Below, in pieces: positions 34,546-46,509 of a DNA stretch of 64,000 bases. The notes under the pieces are model-generated. The model did not search any database. It saw nothing but the letters and a program-made list of their open reading frames with translations, and was not told the origin of the DNA. The position numbers and the translations under genes were made by a program. Each line of letters starts with the position of its first letter. Within the stretch, counting starts at the first letter, position 1. The stretch comes from Bos javanicus (lineage: Eukaryota; Chordata; Mammalia; Artiodactyla; Bovidae). The stretch is taken from the NCBI RefSeq assembly GCF_032452875.1, contig NC_083871.1, forward strand, positions 6,857,692-6,921,691, read 5' to 3'.

Positions 34546-34745
34546 GGTGGCTTAGCAGGAAAGAATCTGCCTACAATGCAGGAGACCTGGGTTCAGTCCC
34601 TGGATCAGGAAGATCCCCTGGAGGAGGGCATGGCAACCCACTCTAGTATTCTTGCCTGGAGAATCCCATGGACAGAGGAGCCTGGTGGGCTACGGTCCAT
34701 GGGGTCACAAAGAGTCAGACACAACTGAGTGACTAAGCACAGCAC
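34546..34745 (+). mobile_element. Bov-tA SINE, second of a pair
   Basis: Begins 'ggtggcttagcaggaaagaa', lacking the first 8-10 bases of the head, and ends 'gactaagcacagcac'. The 13-bp repeat 'ataatatataatt' follows at 34746-34758, so one TSD encloses both SINEs. Confidence 0.93.
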
Positions 34746-34758
34746 ATAATATATAATT

Positions 34759-37269
34759 ATCCATAGGGAGTCAGATCTTCCCTCTCACTCCCTCAGTCCC
34801 TGGTTCCATGGAACTGTAGGACTGTTTGGTGTGGGGTTCTCTCAGCAGTGAGATGACCTGTGTCTATACTGATCTCCCAGACTTCTCCATGTAGAAATGG
34901 GAACGGGGAAAGTCAGCCCTTTGTGGGTTTGGTCTCTTAAACCATTGCCACAACTGGAGGCTTCGTTGCTAGTTCTGTCTGCTCTGTTTGGCTGTACTGA
35001 CACCGGGCTGCCCAGTTGCCTCTGCAGGATTCTGAGCTCCTGACCTGTGTGGATCAAAAACAGATGCACGGGGGCTGGTCACCGGCAGACTCTCCAGGGT
35101 GTGACATGGAGGTCATGGATCATGCTCTGTGTCTCTTTTCTATGGGTGATTTGTGGACTGTTGAGCTGCAGTCATGTTTGAATGTCCTGCAATTACTCAC
35201 ACTTAATATACTGTGATTCTTAATATGCCATGAATATAGCTGAAATGAAAATTGTGTTATTGAAGGGACAAGTATTTTTTAAATTAATTCAAATTAAATT
35301 ATGCATTTGTATAAGCCAGGACCGTACACGACAAGGACTGCCTTTCACCATAATTTGTTTTGTGTTATTATCAAGCACATGGAAGATAATCAGTGCAACC
35401 CAGCCCCCACCTCCAGTTCCAGGGCACAGCCTGCCCTTTCCACAGTGAGGCTTCATGTGGGCTGCCTGCCCGGGGAGGGGGTGTGCCCTTGAATGTGGCT
35501 GCCCTCAATGCAGGGCAGAGCTCCAGACATCTTCTCACGGTCATCTTTGTTCACAGTATCTCTCCACTCTCATGTCCAGGCATCAGTTTTAACTAGTTTA
35601 GTCCAGCTCCAAACTTTTGACTCTCAGATCTGGATCTCTACAGATGTGACACTGTCCTAGCAACCCCCGAGCAAACACCTGGGTGAATGGACACCTTGGT
35701 GAATAGTTGTTCTCTCAACTCATCACTGTCTCCTTTCATCCTCCTTCTCCCTACTGAAGTTTCAAGTGTGGCTCTATTGATTAAGTGAGCTGAGTAATTG
35801 GTTTACTCATGCTTTCATTTCCAAATATTTATTAAGGACCTAATATGTGTCTTCCATGTGCTAAAACGGACTGTGGGAAGTCTCTTGGTCTTCCCCTGAA
35901 TGTTGTGAGCTGGGAGTTACACGCAGAGACCACAGCACTGCACACCCCCTGACCCACATCTTCCTCCAGGGCTCCCACATCCTTCTGTTCCTCTGGGAGG
36001 TCCATTTAGGATTCATAAGACATATTGTGTTTAAGGTGAGCAGAACTGACCAAAAACTGTGACTTTGAAGGAGGTATTTTAAAATTGCTACTGAAATCAT
36101 CACTGCCATTTCACTCTGAAAAGCACTTGAAGCATTTTCCTTCTGTTTCTCCTGATGCTCCTGGGCCCCTGTGTTCCCTGTGGATCAATCTCCGAGGCTA
36201 GGGAGGTACAAATCATTTGCTCCAATTAAGACAGAATGTGGGCTGTGGAGGGGTCCCGAGAGCTTTTTAAAGGGCTCCTTTTGGGAGCTGCTTGGTGCAG
36301 GCTGTCCAGCGTCTAGGGGCATCTGTCTCCACAGGAGGCCCAGGAGGATCCACCCTCTGGGAGTGGGTGGATCCCATTGTGGTGCTGTAGGATTGGGGGA
36401 AACGAGCCTGCAAATCCTCTGATTGTGACCACCACACAGTCACTTCAGAAGCCAAATCGAGTCAGGATGTGTCTCCTGGGAGTTTCCTGCAGGTGGACCA
36501 TGAAGACTGCCCAGGAACCTATCCAGGACCCTGAACTGGGATGTGGCCAGTGAGCAGAGCCCATTGTTTGGGAAAGAGAAAGATTCCTACAGATTCATAG
36601 TGCCTTGGCATATTCTCCCTAGACATTCAAGTTGTTTAGCAAAGAAGAAAAACACTATCCAGAAAAAATGCAGTGTTGGGATAAGAGGGAGAGGGCACAG
36701 ACTCTTTGATAAATCAGATATGTCTTTGATATGTCAGAACAGACAGAAAGCAAAGAAAACATTTATCTTAGTGTTTCCATTTTATAGATGAGCAAACTGT
36801 AGGCAGAAAGATGATGTGTGTCTGAGAACCAGCACAGGGCCTGAAATGGCTTCGGATGAAGTTTTTCACAGACATTTTCCATCACAGATGTTTATTTGCT
36901 GATGGTATCCTATAGGGGTGAATTATCTTGGAGGCGAAATTAAAATCTGGTGCCTGAAATCACATATGGAGAACCCTGTGCTGCACACACAGGCTTCTTT
37001 TCTGCCAGTAGATATGCTCTGATCTTAGAGAAAAGCTGTCATTTCATAAACTTACCAGAGAATTTTCCTCCAAAATCTCCCATTTGGAAAAACTCTCAGG
37101 AAAAGTCTCAGGGCTCAAACTTGCAACTGCATCCTGGTTCTGTGTTTACTGGTTGACCACTAGGACAAATGCCTTCATGCTCTAGCTCTTGTTTTTCCTT
37201 TTCTGTTTTTGGAAAATGAACATAGAACAGTGAATTCTATGATTTTTTGGATAAGAATTAACTTTTATA
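34759..37269. other. Unique sequence with small MIR/L2-like remnants
   Basis: No gene found. 35790-35870 ('ccaaatatttattaaggacc') and 36768-36800 ('ttccattttatagatgagca') look like ancient MIR/L2 pieces. Moderate GC at 35.3-36.5 kb, without exon evidence. Confidence 0.4.
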
Positions 37270-37494
37270 AAAGCATTTTTTAAAAAAGGGAATTCAATAC
37301 AGAAAGGATAGTCTTTCCAACAAATGATGCCAAAACACAAAACAGTAAATCTAGACAAATACCTTACATTTCTCACAAAAATTAACTCAATAAAGACTGT
37401 ATACCTAATGTAAATCGCAAGACTATAAAACTCTCAGGAAATAGCAGGAAAAATCCAGGACACATTAGTTTTGGACATAACTCCCTGCAGACAA

Positions 37495-37684
37495 TGGGCT
37501 TATGTGGCTCAGCTGGTAAAAATTCACCTGCAGTGCAGGAGACCTGGGTTCGATCTTTGGGTTGGGAAGATTCCCTGGAGAAGGGAATGGCTACCCACTC
37601 CAGAATTCTGGCCTGGAGAATTCCATGGACTGTATAGTCCATGGGGTTGCAAAGAGTAAGACATGACTGAGTGACTTTCACTTT
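37495..37684 (+). mobile_element. Bov-tA SINE with 11-bp TSD
   Basis: Full-length copy, 'tgggcttatgtggctcagct' to 'gactgagtgactttcacttt'. The flanks are 'cctgcagacaa' (37484-37494) and 'cctacagacaa' (37685-37695), with one mismatch. It lacks the same about 15 bp as the copy at 31382. Confidence 0.95.
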
Positions 37685-38813
37685 CCTACAGACAACAACA
37701 AAAGCATAATCCATGAAATAAAAAATTGATAAGTTGGATTTCATTAATATTAAACTGTCTGTTCTGTGAAAGATACTGTTAAAATAATGAAAATACAAGC
37801 TACAGAATGGGAGAAAATATTTTAAAAAACAAGTCTTTGATAGAGAGTTGGTGTCCAAAATATATTTTAAGAATCTCTTAAAACTCAAAACTTAGAAAAT
37901 GACAATAGCAAAATTTTTTTAAAAAAGGAAAAAGTTTGAACAGACTTCTCACAAGGAGGTTATGCAAATGGAAAATGCACATATGGAGAGCTATTTCACA
38001 TCATTTGTCATCAGGAAAATTCAAATTAGAACAACAGGCAGATCCTTCTACACACCTGTCAGAATGACCAAAATTCAGTACGCTGACATAAGCAAATGCT
38101 GATGAGGAGGTGGGGCAACAGGAACTCTCACCATTGCTGGGGGGAGTACAAAATGGTACAGCCATTGGAAGATACTTTTGCAGCTGCTCACAAAACTAAG
38201 CACACTTTTAGCATTTTATCTGACATTCACTCTCCATGGTATTCACCCAAAGGAACTGAAAACTATGTGCACATAAAAACCGCACACAGGTGTTTCAGTT
38301 CAGTTCAGTTCAGTCACTCAGTCATGTCCGACTCTTTGCGACCCCCTGAATTGCAGCACGCCAGGTCTCCCTGCCCATCACCAACTCCGGAGTTCACTCA
38401 AACTCATGTCCATTGAGTCGGTGATGCCATCCAGCCATCGCATCCTCTGTCATCCCCTTCTCCTCCTGCCCCCAATCCCTCCCAGTATCAGGGTCTTTTC
38501 AAATGAGTCAACTCTGCACATGAGGTGGCCAAAGTATTGGAGTTTCAGCTTTAGCATCAGTCCTTCCAATGAATACCCGGGACTGATCTCCTTTAGGATG
38601 GACTGGTTGGACCTCCTTGCAGTCCAAAGGACTCTCAAGAGTCTTCTCCAACACCACAGTTCAAAAGCATCAATTCTTCTGTGTTCAGCTTTCTTTATAG
38701 TCCAACTCTCACATCCATACATGACCACTGGAAAAACCATAGCCTTGACTAGACAGACCTTTGTTGGCAAAGAAATGTCTCTGCTTTTTAATATGCTATC
38801 TAGGCTGGTCATA

Positions 38814-40803
38814 AGAAAGCCTTCTTCAGCGATCAATGCAAAGAAATAGAGGAAAACAACAGAATGGGAAAGACTAGAGATATCTTCAAGAAAATCAGAG
38901 ATACCAAAGGAACATTTCATGCAAAGATGGGCTTGATAAAGGACAGAAATGGTGTGGACCTAACAGAAACAGAAGATATTAAGAAGAGATGGCAAGAATA
39001 CACAGAAGAACTGTACAAAAAAGATCTTCACGACCCAGATAATCATGGTGTGATCACTGACCTAGAGCCAGACATCCTGGAATGTGAAGTCAAGTGGGCC
39101 TTAGAAAGCATCACTACGAACAAAGCTACTGGAGGTGATAGAATTCCAGTTGAGCTATTCCAAATCCTGAAAGATGATGCTGTGAAAGTGCTGCACTCAA
39201 TATGCCAGCAAATTTGGAAAACTCAGCAGTGGCCACAGGACTGGAAAAGGTCAGTTTTCATTCCAATTTCAAAGAAAGTCAATGCCAAAGAATGCTCAAA
39301 CTACCGCAAAATTGCACTCATCTCACATGCTAGTAAAATAATGCTCAAAATTCTCCAAGCCAGGCTTCAGCAATATGTGAACTATGAACTTCCTGATGTT
39401 CAAGCTGGTTTTAGAAAATGCAGAGGAACCAGAGACCAAATTGCCAACATCTGCTGGATCATGGAAAAAGCAAGAGAATTCCAGAAAAACATCTATTTTT
39501 GCTTTATTGACTATGCCAAAGCCTTTGACTGTGTGGATCACAATAAACTGTGGAAAATTCTTCAAGAGATGGGAATACCAGACCACCTGATCTGCCTCTT
39601 GAGAAATTTGTATGCATGTCAGGAAGCAACAGTTAGAACTGAACATGGAACAACAGACTGGTTCCAAATAGGAAAAGGAGTACGTCAAGGCTATATATTG
39701 TCACCCTGTTTATCATCATGAGAAATGCTGGACTGGAAGAAACACAAGCTGGAATCAAGACTGCCAGGAGAAATATCAATAACCTCAGATATGCAGATGA
39801 CACCACCCTTATGGCAGAAAGTGAAGAGGAACTCAAAAGCCTCTTGATGAAAGTGAAAGTGGAGAGTGAAAAAGTTGGCTTAAAGCTCAACATTCAGAAA
39901 ACGAAGATCATGGCATCCGGTCCCACCACTTCATGGGAAATAGATGGGGAAACAGTGGAAACAGTGCCAGACTTTATTTTTCTGGGCTCCAAAATCACTG
40001 CAGGTGGTGACTGCAGCCATGAAATTAAAAGACGCTTAGTCCTTGGAAGGAAAGTTATGACCAATCTAGATAGCAAATTCAAAAGCAGAGACATCATGTA
40101 TGAAACGAGTCACCAGTCCAGGTTGGATGCACGGTACTGGATGCTTAGGGCTGGTGCACTGGAACGACCCAGAGGGAGGGTAGGGGAGGGAGGAGGGAGG
40201 AGGGTTCAGGATGGGGAATGCGGGTATACCTGTGGTGGATTCATTTCGATATTTGGCAAAACTAATACAATATTGTAAAGTTTAAAAATAAAATAAAATT
40301 AAAAAAAAAAAAAGCAGAGACATTACTTTGCCAACAAACGTTCATCTAGTCAAGGTTATGATTTTTCCTGTGGTCATGTATGGATGTGAGAGTTGGACTG
40401 TGAAGAAGGCTGAGCACCAAAGAATTGATGCTTTTGAAATGTGGTGTTGGAGAAGACTTTTGAGAGTCCCTTGGACTGCAAGGAGATCCAACCAGTCCAC
40501 TGTGAAGGAGATCAGCCCTGGGATTTCTTTGGAAGGACTAATGCTAAAGCTGAAACTCCAGTACTTTGGCCACCTCATGCGAAGAGTTGACTCATTGGAA
40601 AAGACTCTGATGCTGGGAGGGGTTGGGGGCAGGAGGAGAAGGGACGACAGAGGATGAGATGGCTGGATGGCATCACTGACTCCATGGACGTGAGTCTGAG
40701 TGAACTCCAGGAGTTGGTGATGGACAGGGAGGCCCGGTGTGCTGCGATTCATGGGGTCGCAAAGAGTCGGACATGACTGAGCAACTGATCTCATCTGATC
40801 TGA
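38814..40803 (+). mobile_element. BovB inserted in BovB (RT to 3' end)
   Basis: Plus BovB from the linker ('agaaagccttcttcagcgat') to the 3' end. TSD 'ggctggtcata' (38803-38813) and 'ggttggtcata' (40804-40814), with one mismatch. The frame 38864-39721 covers the linker and RT motifs up to 'GVRQGYILSPC'. A deletion of about 20 bp near 39714 ('tttatcatcatgag') shifts the frame, and RT continues in 39718-40278 with an intact YADD box ('LRYADDTT'). A young L1 3' end is inserted at 40095-40309. The post-RT block resumes at 40310. Confidence 0.94.
40095..40309 (+). mobile_element. Young L1 3' end with 14-bp TSD
   Basis: Sense L1 3' UTR: 'catgtatgaaacgagtcacc', the purine-rich 'gggagggtagggg' stretch, 'tacctgtggtggattcattt', 'atacaatattgtaaagttta', then a poly(A). 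It is flanked by perfect 'aaaagcagagacat' (40081-40094 and 40310-40323). It is severely 5'-truncated and splits the BovB post-RT block. Confidence 0.95.
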
Positions 40804-41184
40804 GGTTGGTCATAACTTTTCTTCCAAGGAGTAAGCGTCTTAATTTCATGGCTGCAGTCACCATCTGCAGTGATTTTAGAGCCCAGTGTTTGCAGCAGTT
40901 TTATTCCTAGTTGCCAAAGCTTGGGAGCAACCATGATTTCCTTCAGTGGGTGATGGATAAATAAACTGTGGTGCATTAAGATGATAGAATATTATTCAGT
41001 GATAAAAAAAAGAAATGATTTATCAAGCCACAGAAATACAGTGTGAGGAATCTTAAATACATACGACTAAATGAAGGAAGTCAATCTGAAAAGGCTGCAC
41101 ACTGTTTGATTCCAATAATATGACATCCAAAATAGGCAAAACTATGGGGACAATAAGAATATTAGTGGTTGCCAGGGGTTGGGG

Positions 41185-41332
41185 ACACCTGGCCGACAGA
41201 GGTTGAGACGGTTGGATGGTATCACTGACTCGATGGACAAGAATTTGAGTAAGTGATGGACAGGGAAGTCTGGCATGCTGCAGTCCATGAGATTGCAAAC
41301 AGTTGGACATGACTGAACAACTGACCTGACTG
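41185..41332 (+). mobile_element. Short BovB 3' end with 11-bp TSD
   Basis: About 148 bp from 'cgacagaggttgagacggtt' to 'tgaacaactgacctgactg'. It is flanked by perfect 'aggggttgggg' (41174-41184, 41333-41343). Inserted in the old L1 3' UTR. Confidence 0.93.
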
Positions 41333-41705
41333 AGGGGTTGGGGGAGGGATAAACAAGCAGATCAGAGAAAAGTACAACGATTCTGTATAGTACTATAATG
41401 GTGGATACATGTTATTATCTGTTTGTAAAAACCGTAATGTAAGTGAACCATACATTACGGTTCCGTGCATTACATATGTTATAAAAGAGTGAACGTTAAT
41501 TTAAACTGTAGGCTTCAGCTAATGTTAATGTACATATTGACTCATCACTCCTAGCAAATATGCCACATGATGCAAGATGTTGCTGGAGGAAATCATATGT
41601 GTGGGGTGAGTGTAAGGTACCTGCAAGCTCTATGGACTTTCTGTATTTTCCCCTAAAATTTTCTGCTAACCTAAATTTGTCCTAAAAATAAAGTTTATTA
41701 GTTAA

Positions 41706-43040
41706 GACCCTAAAGAAAAAAATGTGTGTAAAACACTCACATGTTGGCAATATCCAGTAATGTGGCCCCTTTAGGTGAATAAAATGTCTTCGTCACTGAC
41801 CTCTGATGCCCTCACCTGGCATGGGTGAGTTCTCCATATGCTGTCTCCCTGTCTGCTTGGCCAGCTCTGCCTCAGGACCCCTTGGAGATAAATACCCTGA
41901 GAGTGACAGAAAGATGTCAGTCACTTGTAGGGAGTCCTGAAACGTGTAGGCACAGCACGGCCACGTGAGAATCTTCTTGTGACCGTTTACTGGTTTGTCT
42001 TTCTGGGTCCCCTGGAGCGCACATCCTGCTTGCACAGGGAACTTGACTGTTTAGCATTTCAGTATGAAAAGTTGCTTTGAGCCCTGGCTCCCAGGGTGCT
42101 ATCATTCTGACTCGTATCACTGGTTTCTGTCCAATAAAAATGGTGCAGATAAAGGTGACAAATACTGCCTTCATCTGAAATGCTCTATTTTGTCACCCAG
42201 CGGAGGGAAAGATAAGGACATTATTAAAGGCAACGAAGAGGATTTAGCGTCAATCCATTCAACCCACAGATCATCTGCTCCCACCTCCAGGAACCAGGAG
42301 AAAAGACCCAAGAAAAATAAATGATATTAAGTCACCTTCAGCAGTGCTATGGAATGGAAAATGGTTGTCCCATCTGTGGGCTATACATTTTGCAAGTTTC
42401 TATTATTTTTTATTCTATTGGGGAGTTGGCATGAGATCTGGTTTTCAAATTAGATTCCCATTCACCAAAGCTTCAGGGTGTCAAGATATGGGGGTAATTG
42501 GAGAGATGAGGATACTCTGAAGGCTCAGCTCAGAGCAGTCTGGGCTGTAGAGAATGACCTCCATGCTCCCTTTCTTTTTTAACACATGCACACCTACATC
42601 AGAACAGCAGAGGAGGCTGGAGGTCAGATACACAGCAGCAGGGGGAGTCACAAAGCCCTTTAAGAAAATTGTGTGCCTATAAGGCATTCCCCATAACCAG
42701 GTCTCAAGACTCTTGGCTTATTTATTTACTCCGTGTCATCATTTACCTGGGCAATGGGAGTATCCACTGTGGACATGATTGTCAAAGAGACTGAACTAGA
42801 CAAGTTGCTCCCATCTCTTCCTTTCACAGGGGTCTTTATGACCAAAAGGTTTAATGAATCACAGGCCAGGGCTTTAATACCTCACTCCTCGGTGGGACAT
42901 GTTGATGGAAAAACAGCTCAGAGCTGAGCTCACAGTATAAGCTAACAAGGCTGCCTGCTAACCCGCCCTGGAAAAGTGAAGGCTGGACCAGTTTCTCTGA
43001 TGGTAGCCAGAAACACCTTCAAAATCAGGGCATCAAGAGT
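41706..43040. other. Unique sequence
   Basis: No gene or confident repeat. Confidence 0.4.
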
Positions 43041-43665
43041 GCACTTCATGTGTAAAAAAGACACAGATGTAGAGAACAAAGTTCATTTCATTTCAGTTCA
43101 GTTCAGTCGCTCAGTCATGTCCGACTCTGCAACCCCATAGACTGCAGCATGCCAGGCTTCCCTGTCCATCACCAAATCCCCGAGCTTACTCAAACTCATG
43201 TCCGTCGAGTTGGTGATGCCATCCAACCATCTCATCCTCTGTTGTCCCCTTCTCCTCCCGCCTTCAATCTTTCACAGCATCAGGGTCCTTTCAAATGAGT
43301 CAGTTCTTTGCATCAGGTGGCCAAAGTATTGGAGTTTCAGCTTCAGCATCAGCTCTTCCAATGAATATTCAAGACTGATTTCCTTTAGGATGGACTGGTT
43401 GGATCTCCTTGCAGTCCAAGGGACTCTCAAGAGTCTTCAACACCACAGTTCAAAAGTATCAATTCTTCAGTGCTCAGCTTTCTTTATAGTCCAACTCTAA
43501 AAAAGCAGAGACATTACTTTGCCAACAAGGGTCCATCTAGTCAAGGCTATGGTTTTTCCAGCAGTCATATATGTATGTGTGAGTTGAACTATAAAGAAAG
43601 AGAACAAACTTATGGATACCAAAGAGGGAGAGAGGAGTTGGATTTCAAGGATACAGTGATGGATA
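43041..43665 (+). mobile_element. L1 3' UTR remnant hosting a BovB
   Basis: 'gacacagatgtagagaacaa' on the left and 'cttatggataccaaagaggg' on the right read through as one L1 3' UTR once the BovB is removed. Confidence 0.7.
43081..43598 (-). mobile_element. BovB with inverted 5' piece and 10-bp TSD
   Basis: 43081-43498 is the BovB 3' end and post-RT block in reverse. 43499-43598 is an adjacent upstream BovB piece in plus orientation ('aaaaaagcagagacattact' to 'gaactataaagaaag'). The two segments are neighbours in element coordinates, overlapping by about 20 bp. TSD 'agagaacaaa' at 43071-43080 and 43599-43608. This is the expected structure of twin priming. Confidence 0.93.
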
Positions 43666-43667
43666 CT

Positions 43668-44015
43668 GTGATGGACTGAATTGGGTCCCCTCTAAATTCA
43701 GCTGACTGTTGTAACCATAACCTCCTATGAGATGATATTTGGAAATGAGAGCTTTGGGAGTTTATCCAGTTTGGATGAGGTTACAAGGGTGGGTCCCTCA
43801 TGGCGGATTCAGTGGGCTTATGTGAAGGACACTGAAGACCCCAGCTTCCTCTCCTTTTCTCTCCATTTTATGAGGACACAACTGAACTGTGGCTCTTAGC
43901 TTCCCAGAAGGCTAACTGTCACCAGGAGCCAAACTGGAAGGTACCTTGATCTTGGACTCCAGCCTCCAGAACTATACCCTGTCTGTGGTACTTGTAGCCT
44001 GAGCAGACAAACACA
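43668..44015 (+). mobile_element. MLT1-like MaLR LTR
   Basis: 'gatggactgaattgggtccc', 'gaaatgagagctttgggag', 'ggttacaagggtgggtccct', 'accttgatcttggactcc' and 'agcctccagaactata' follow MLT1 order in sense. Ancient solo-LTR type repeat of the ERVL-MaLR group, non-coding. Confidence 0.75.
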
Positions 44016-45516
44016 GGGATGAGTTGGCAGCCTCAAGAGCAGCTCTCATGTTTTTGCTAAATACTGTGGGTCAGAGACATGAGCCAGACAGCCATGCAGA
44101 AGGATCTACCTCCTAGCTAAGTTCAGGCCAGTGGTTGGAAAATCAACTCAGAGGCAGAATTGTCTGAACAGCTCCACTCCCACGGCAATGCCTTCCCTAT
44201 GTCCCAAGGTGTACAGCCCTCTTGCCCTTTCTAGGTATTCCTGAGAATCAGCAGGTGGAACTGGGCATGTGGGCTCAGAGATCAGCTACCAGGGAGCAGC
44301 ATGAAGCCTCTGAATGGCACTCACGCCCTGAACATGGAAATGGTGCTGGGTCCCCAGGGCCTCTTGGTGAGGCCAAAGGCTGCTTGCATGGGTGGTGACT
44401 CTAGTGCCAGAGGATGTGCAGGAGGGACCCAGAGGTGGCCACTGGCAGAGGGCTCTGACCAAGCCAGAGCTCAGCTCTCCATTCATTTACCTATATAAGG
44501 AATCCATCATCCCTTGAGGAGAATCAACATCTCAACAGAAGCAGACCAGGCTCATGATGTGGAAAGGATCTGACCCAGAAGACAGTAAAGAACATAGGAA
44601 ACCATTACCTTCAATGAGATTCAGACAAGATGATATCTAGAGGATAAGAATAAGAAGTTCTGAAGAATGAAAAAAAAAAAAAAACTAGAAAATTGAAAGC
44701 AAGAGGGAATTCTTGGTCTTCTGACATGCAATTAATAAAACTATAAAATTAGGGCTGAGTGAATTTTGTAGAAATAATGATTTAGAAAAATGTTCATTAG
44801 ATGACAGCCCAGGGGCCAAATTCAGAGCGAATTTTCATGAATCCCTCAAGCACATGTGGCTAAAATTCAGAAAATGGTGATATTTGGGGGCTGGTATCTG
44901 AAAAGTGCTCGGAAATGAGAGAACAGGGCAAATGAAAGAGAAATGGTGACTAAAAATATGGAGACAGCTTCCCATCAGAAGGGCTCACTTAAGGCCATTC
45001 AGAACACTGCAGAGAGATATACATGGACAGATCTTAAATCAGGTTCAATTTCAGAATTTAAAAATAGAGGAAAAACCCACAAGAGTCTGACTGAAAAAAA
45101 ATTTGAACAAGTCAACAGGTTAGGGTATGAAAACAAGTCAGAATATCACCAGCCTTGCCATTCTTAGCACTAAATGCTTGAAGACGAAAGATCAGTGCTT
45201 TCACTTTTCTAAGAGTAAGAAGATTAAAATCCTTACATTCCACATACCCTCAAATTATTATTCACCAGGGAGGTCAAAAGATGATATTTTAGGAGTAGCA
45301 AAGACTCAAAGCTATCAGAGTCCATTTACTATTTCTGACATCATTAAGCAAATATTTCAGATAAGGATGAAATCAAGAGAGGTGGGAAGTGCACTCAGGA
45401 CACATTGGTTATTGAGGAAGAAATAGTAAAGCATAAGGGATTCAAGTAATTGTGATGCATGTTTCCAAGGCGACAGAATGGAGGCAGTGTGGACATAGGC
45501 ATGATTTAGCTGTAGA
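44016..45516. other. Unrecognised sequence
   Basis: No gene. 44660-45430 is A-rich on the plus strand and could be debris of an old LINE, which I cannot assign. A15 run near 44670. Confidence 0.35.
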
Positions 45517-45530
45517 TTAAACTGTCTTCT

Positions 45531-46495
45531 TTTTTTTTTTTCAAATATGAAAAGTTTTATTTAAGCAAAAAAAAAAAAAATTTCTACTGCAGAACAGTTT
45601 TAAAAGGCTAACAGGATCATTTCTATATTCATTCTGAAAACTAGTATAGTAAGAAAGGTAATTTAAGATTTCTTAAAAAGTTCTCATTAGCCATTATTTA
45701 TCGTATATTCCATAACATTGATATCAAGTTATTAGAGACTCACAAGCTAATATGGCATAACTTGACAGTTTTGCTAGTTAACTATGATTTTTATTTTAAC
45801 TGCAGATACTATCAGTTCAAAGCTAGTACTATCCATCCTATTGGTTATCATCAAGGATCTAAAGAGAGTTAAATTCGTCAAGCTAGAGAAACACTGTCAT
45901 ATTAACACTCTTTAAATACTCCAGGAAAAAATGATTTAATTGTTACAATTTTTAACTTTAGGCTCTAACACAAGAAAACAAACTAATCTGAAATACATTT
46001 TCACAGGTAAAACACTACCTGGTATTCCGATATAAAAAATCTATTAAATATGTGGATATAACACTTTTTTATCTACCTTTACCATTCCCTTCAACTTCTT
46101 TGGCCTTCATAAATTCAATGTGAGCTGTGATTTCTTTTTAAATAAACACTTTCAATGACATTATTCTCTTTAGAAAAATCAGTTAAGCTGTAGCATATAA
46201 TAATTAACCTCAGTCTTTCCCTTTTACTGCTGTAGTATATAGCCTAATTAGAAAGAGAGAGAGAGAGAGAGACAAAGGAAACTGACCCCAAAAGGATGTT
46301 TCAAAAACACCCCAAAGGATGTTTCTGAGATGATACTGTCTTAACCTTTTGAATACAGATCTCTTGACCTGAGTTAATCATGAGGATGAGAGGAAAGGAA
46401 CCCCTTTAGCTCCTTGGTTGTATTCCTTTGACATATTTCTAGTAACTCTTGAAAGAGGGAAAACTATCTGAAATGTTGACTTCAGCAAACATATT
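45531..46495 (-). pseudogene. Processed retrocopy of an unidentified mRNA 3' end
   Basis: A T run at 45531-45541 is the poly(A) of a minus-strand insertion. Just inside it is the reverse complement of AATAAA (45556-45561), at a normal distance from the tail. Perfect 14-bp direct repeats 'ttaaactgtcttct' flank the copy at 45517-45530 and 46496-46509. The roughly 965-bp body does not match BovB, L1 or SINE sequence and looks like a long AT-rich 3' UTR. It contains a (GA)n tract near 46255-46272. I do not recognise the parent gene. A minus frame at 46722-46378 crosses the insertion boundary, so it is not a real gene. Confidence 0.82.
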
Positions 46496-46509
46496 TTAAA
46501 CTGTCTTCT

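Larger units (their letters stand above)
38296..40885 (-). mobile_element. BovB (host), split by a second BovB
   Basis: Reverse-oriented 3' part of BovB at 38296-38813 (3' tail to the post-RT block), resuming at 40815-40885 ('acttttcttccaaggagtaa' to 'gagccca'). It sits in the L1 with a short duplication 'gtgttt' (38290-38295, 40886-40891), which is weak alone but placed exactly where the L1 sequence joins up. 5'-truncated just after the RT domain. Confidence 0.88.
37270..41705 (+). mobile_element. Old L1 (L1MA-like) hosting a nest of insertions
   Basis: Sense L1 from the ORF2 C-terminal region (37270-38295: 'caacaaatgatgcc', 'gggagaaaatattttaaaaa', 'gaggtggggcaacaggaact') through 40886-41174 ('caataagaatattagtggtt') to the 3' UTR ending 'tcctaaaaataaagtttatt' near 41705. 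It is interrupted by a Bov-tA, a minus BovB and a small BovB end. All reading frames are broken. Confidence 0.8.
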
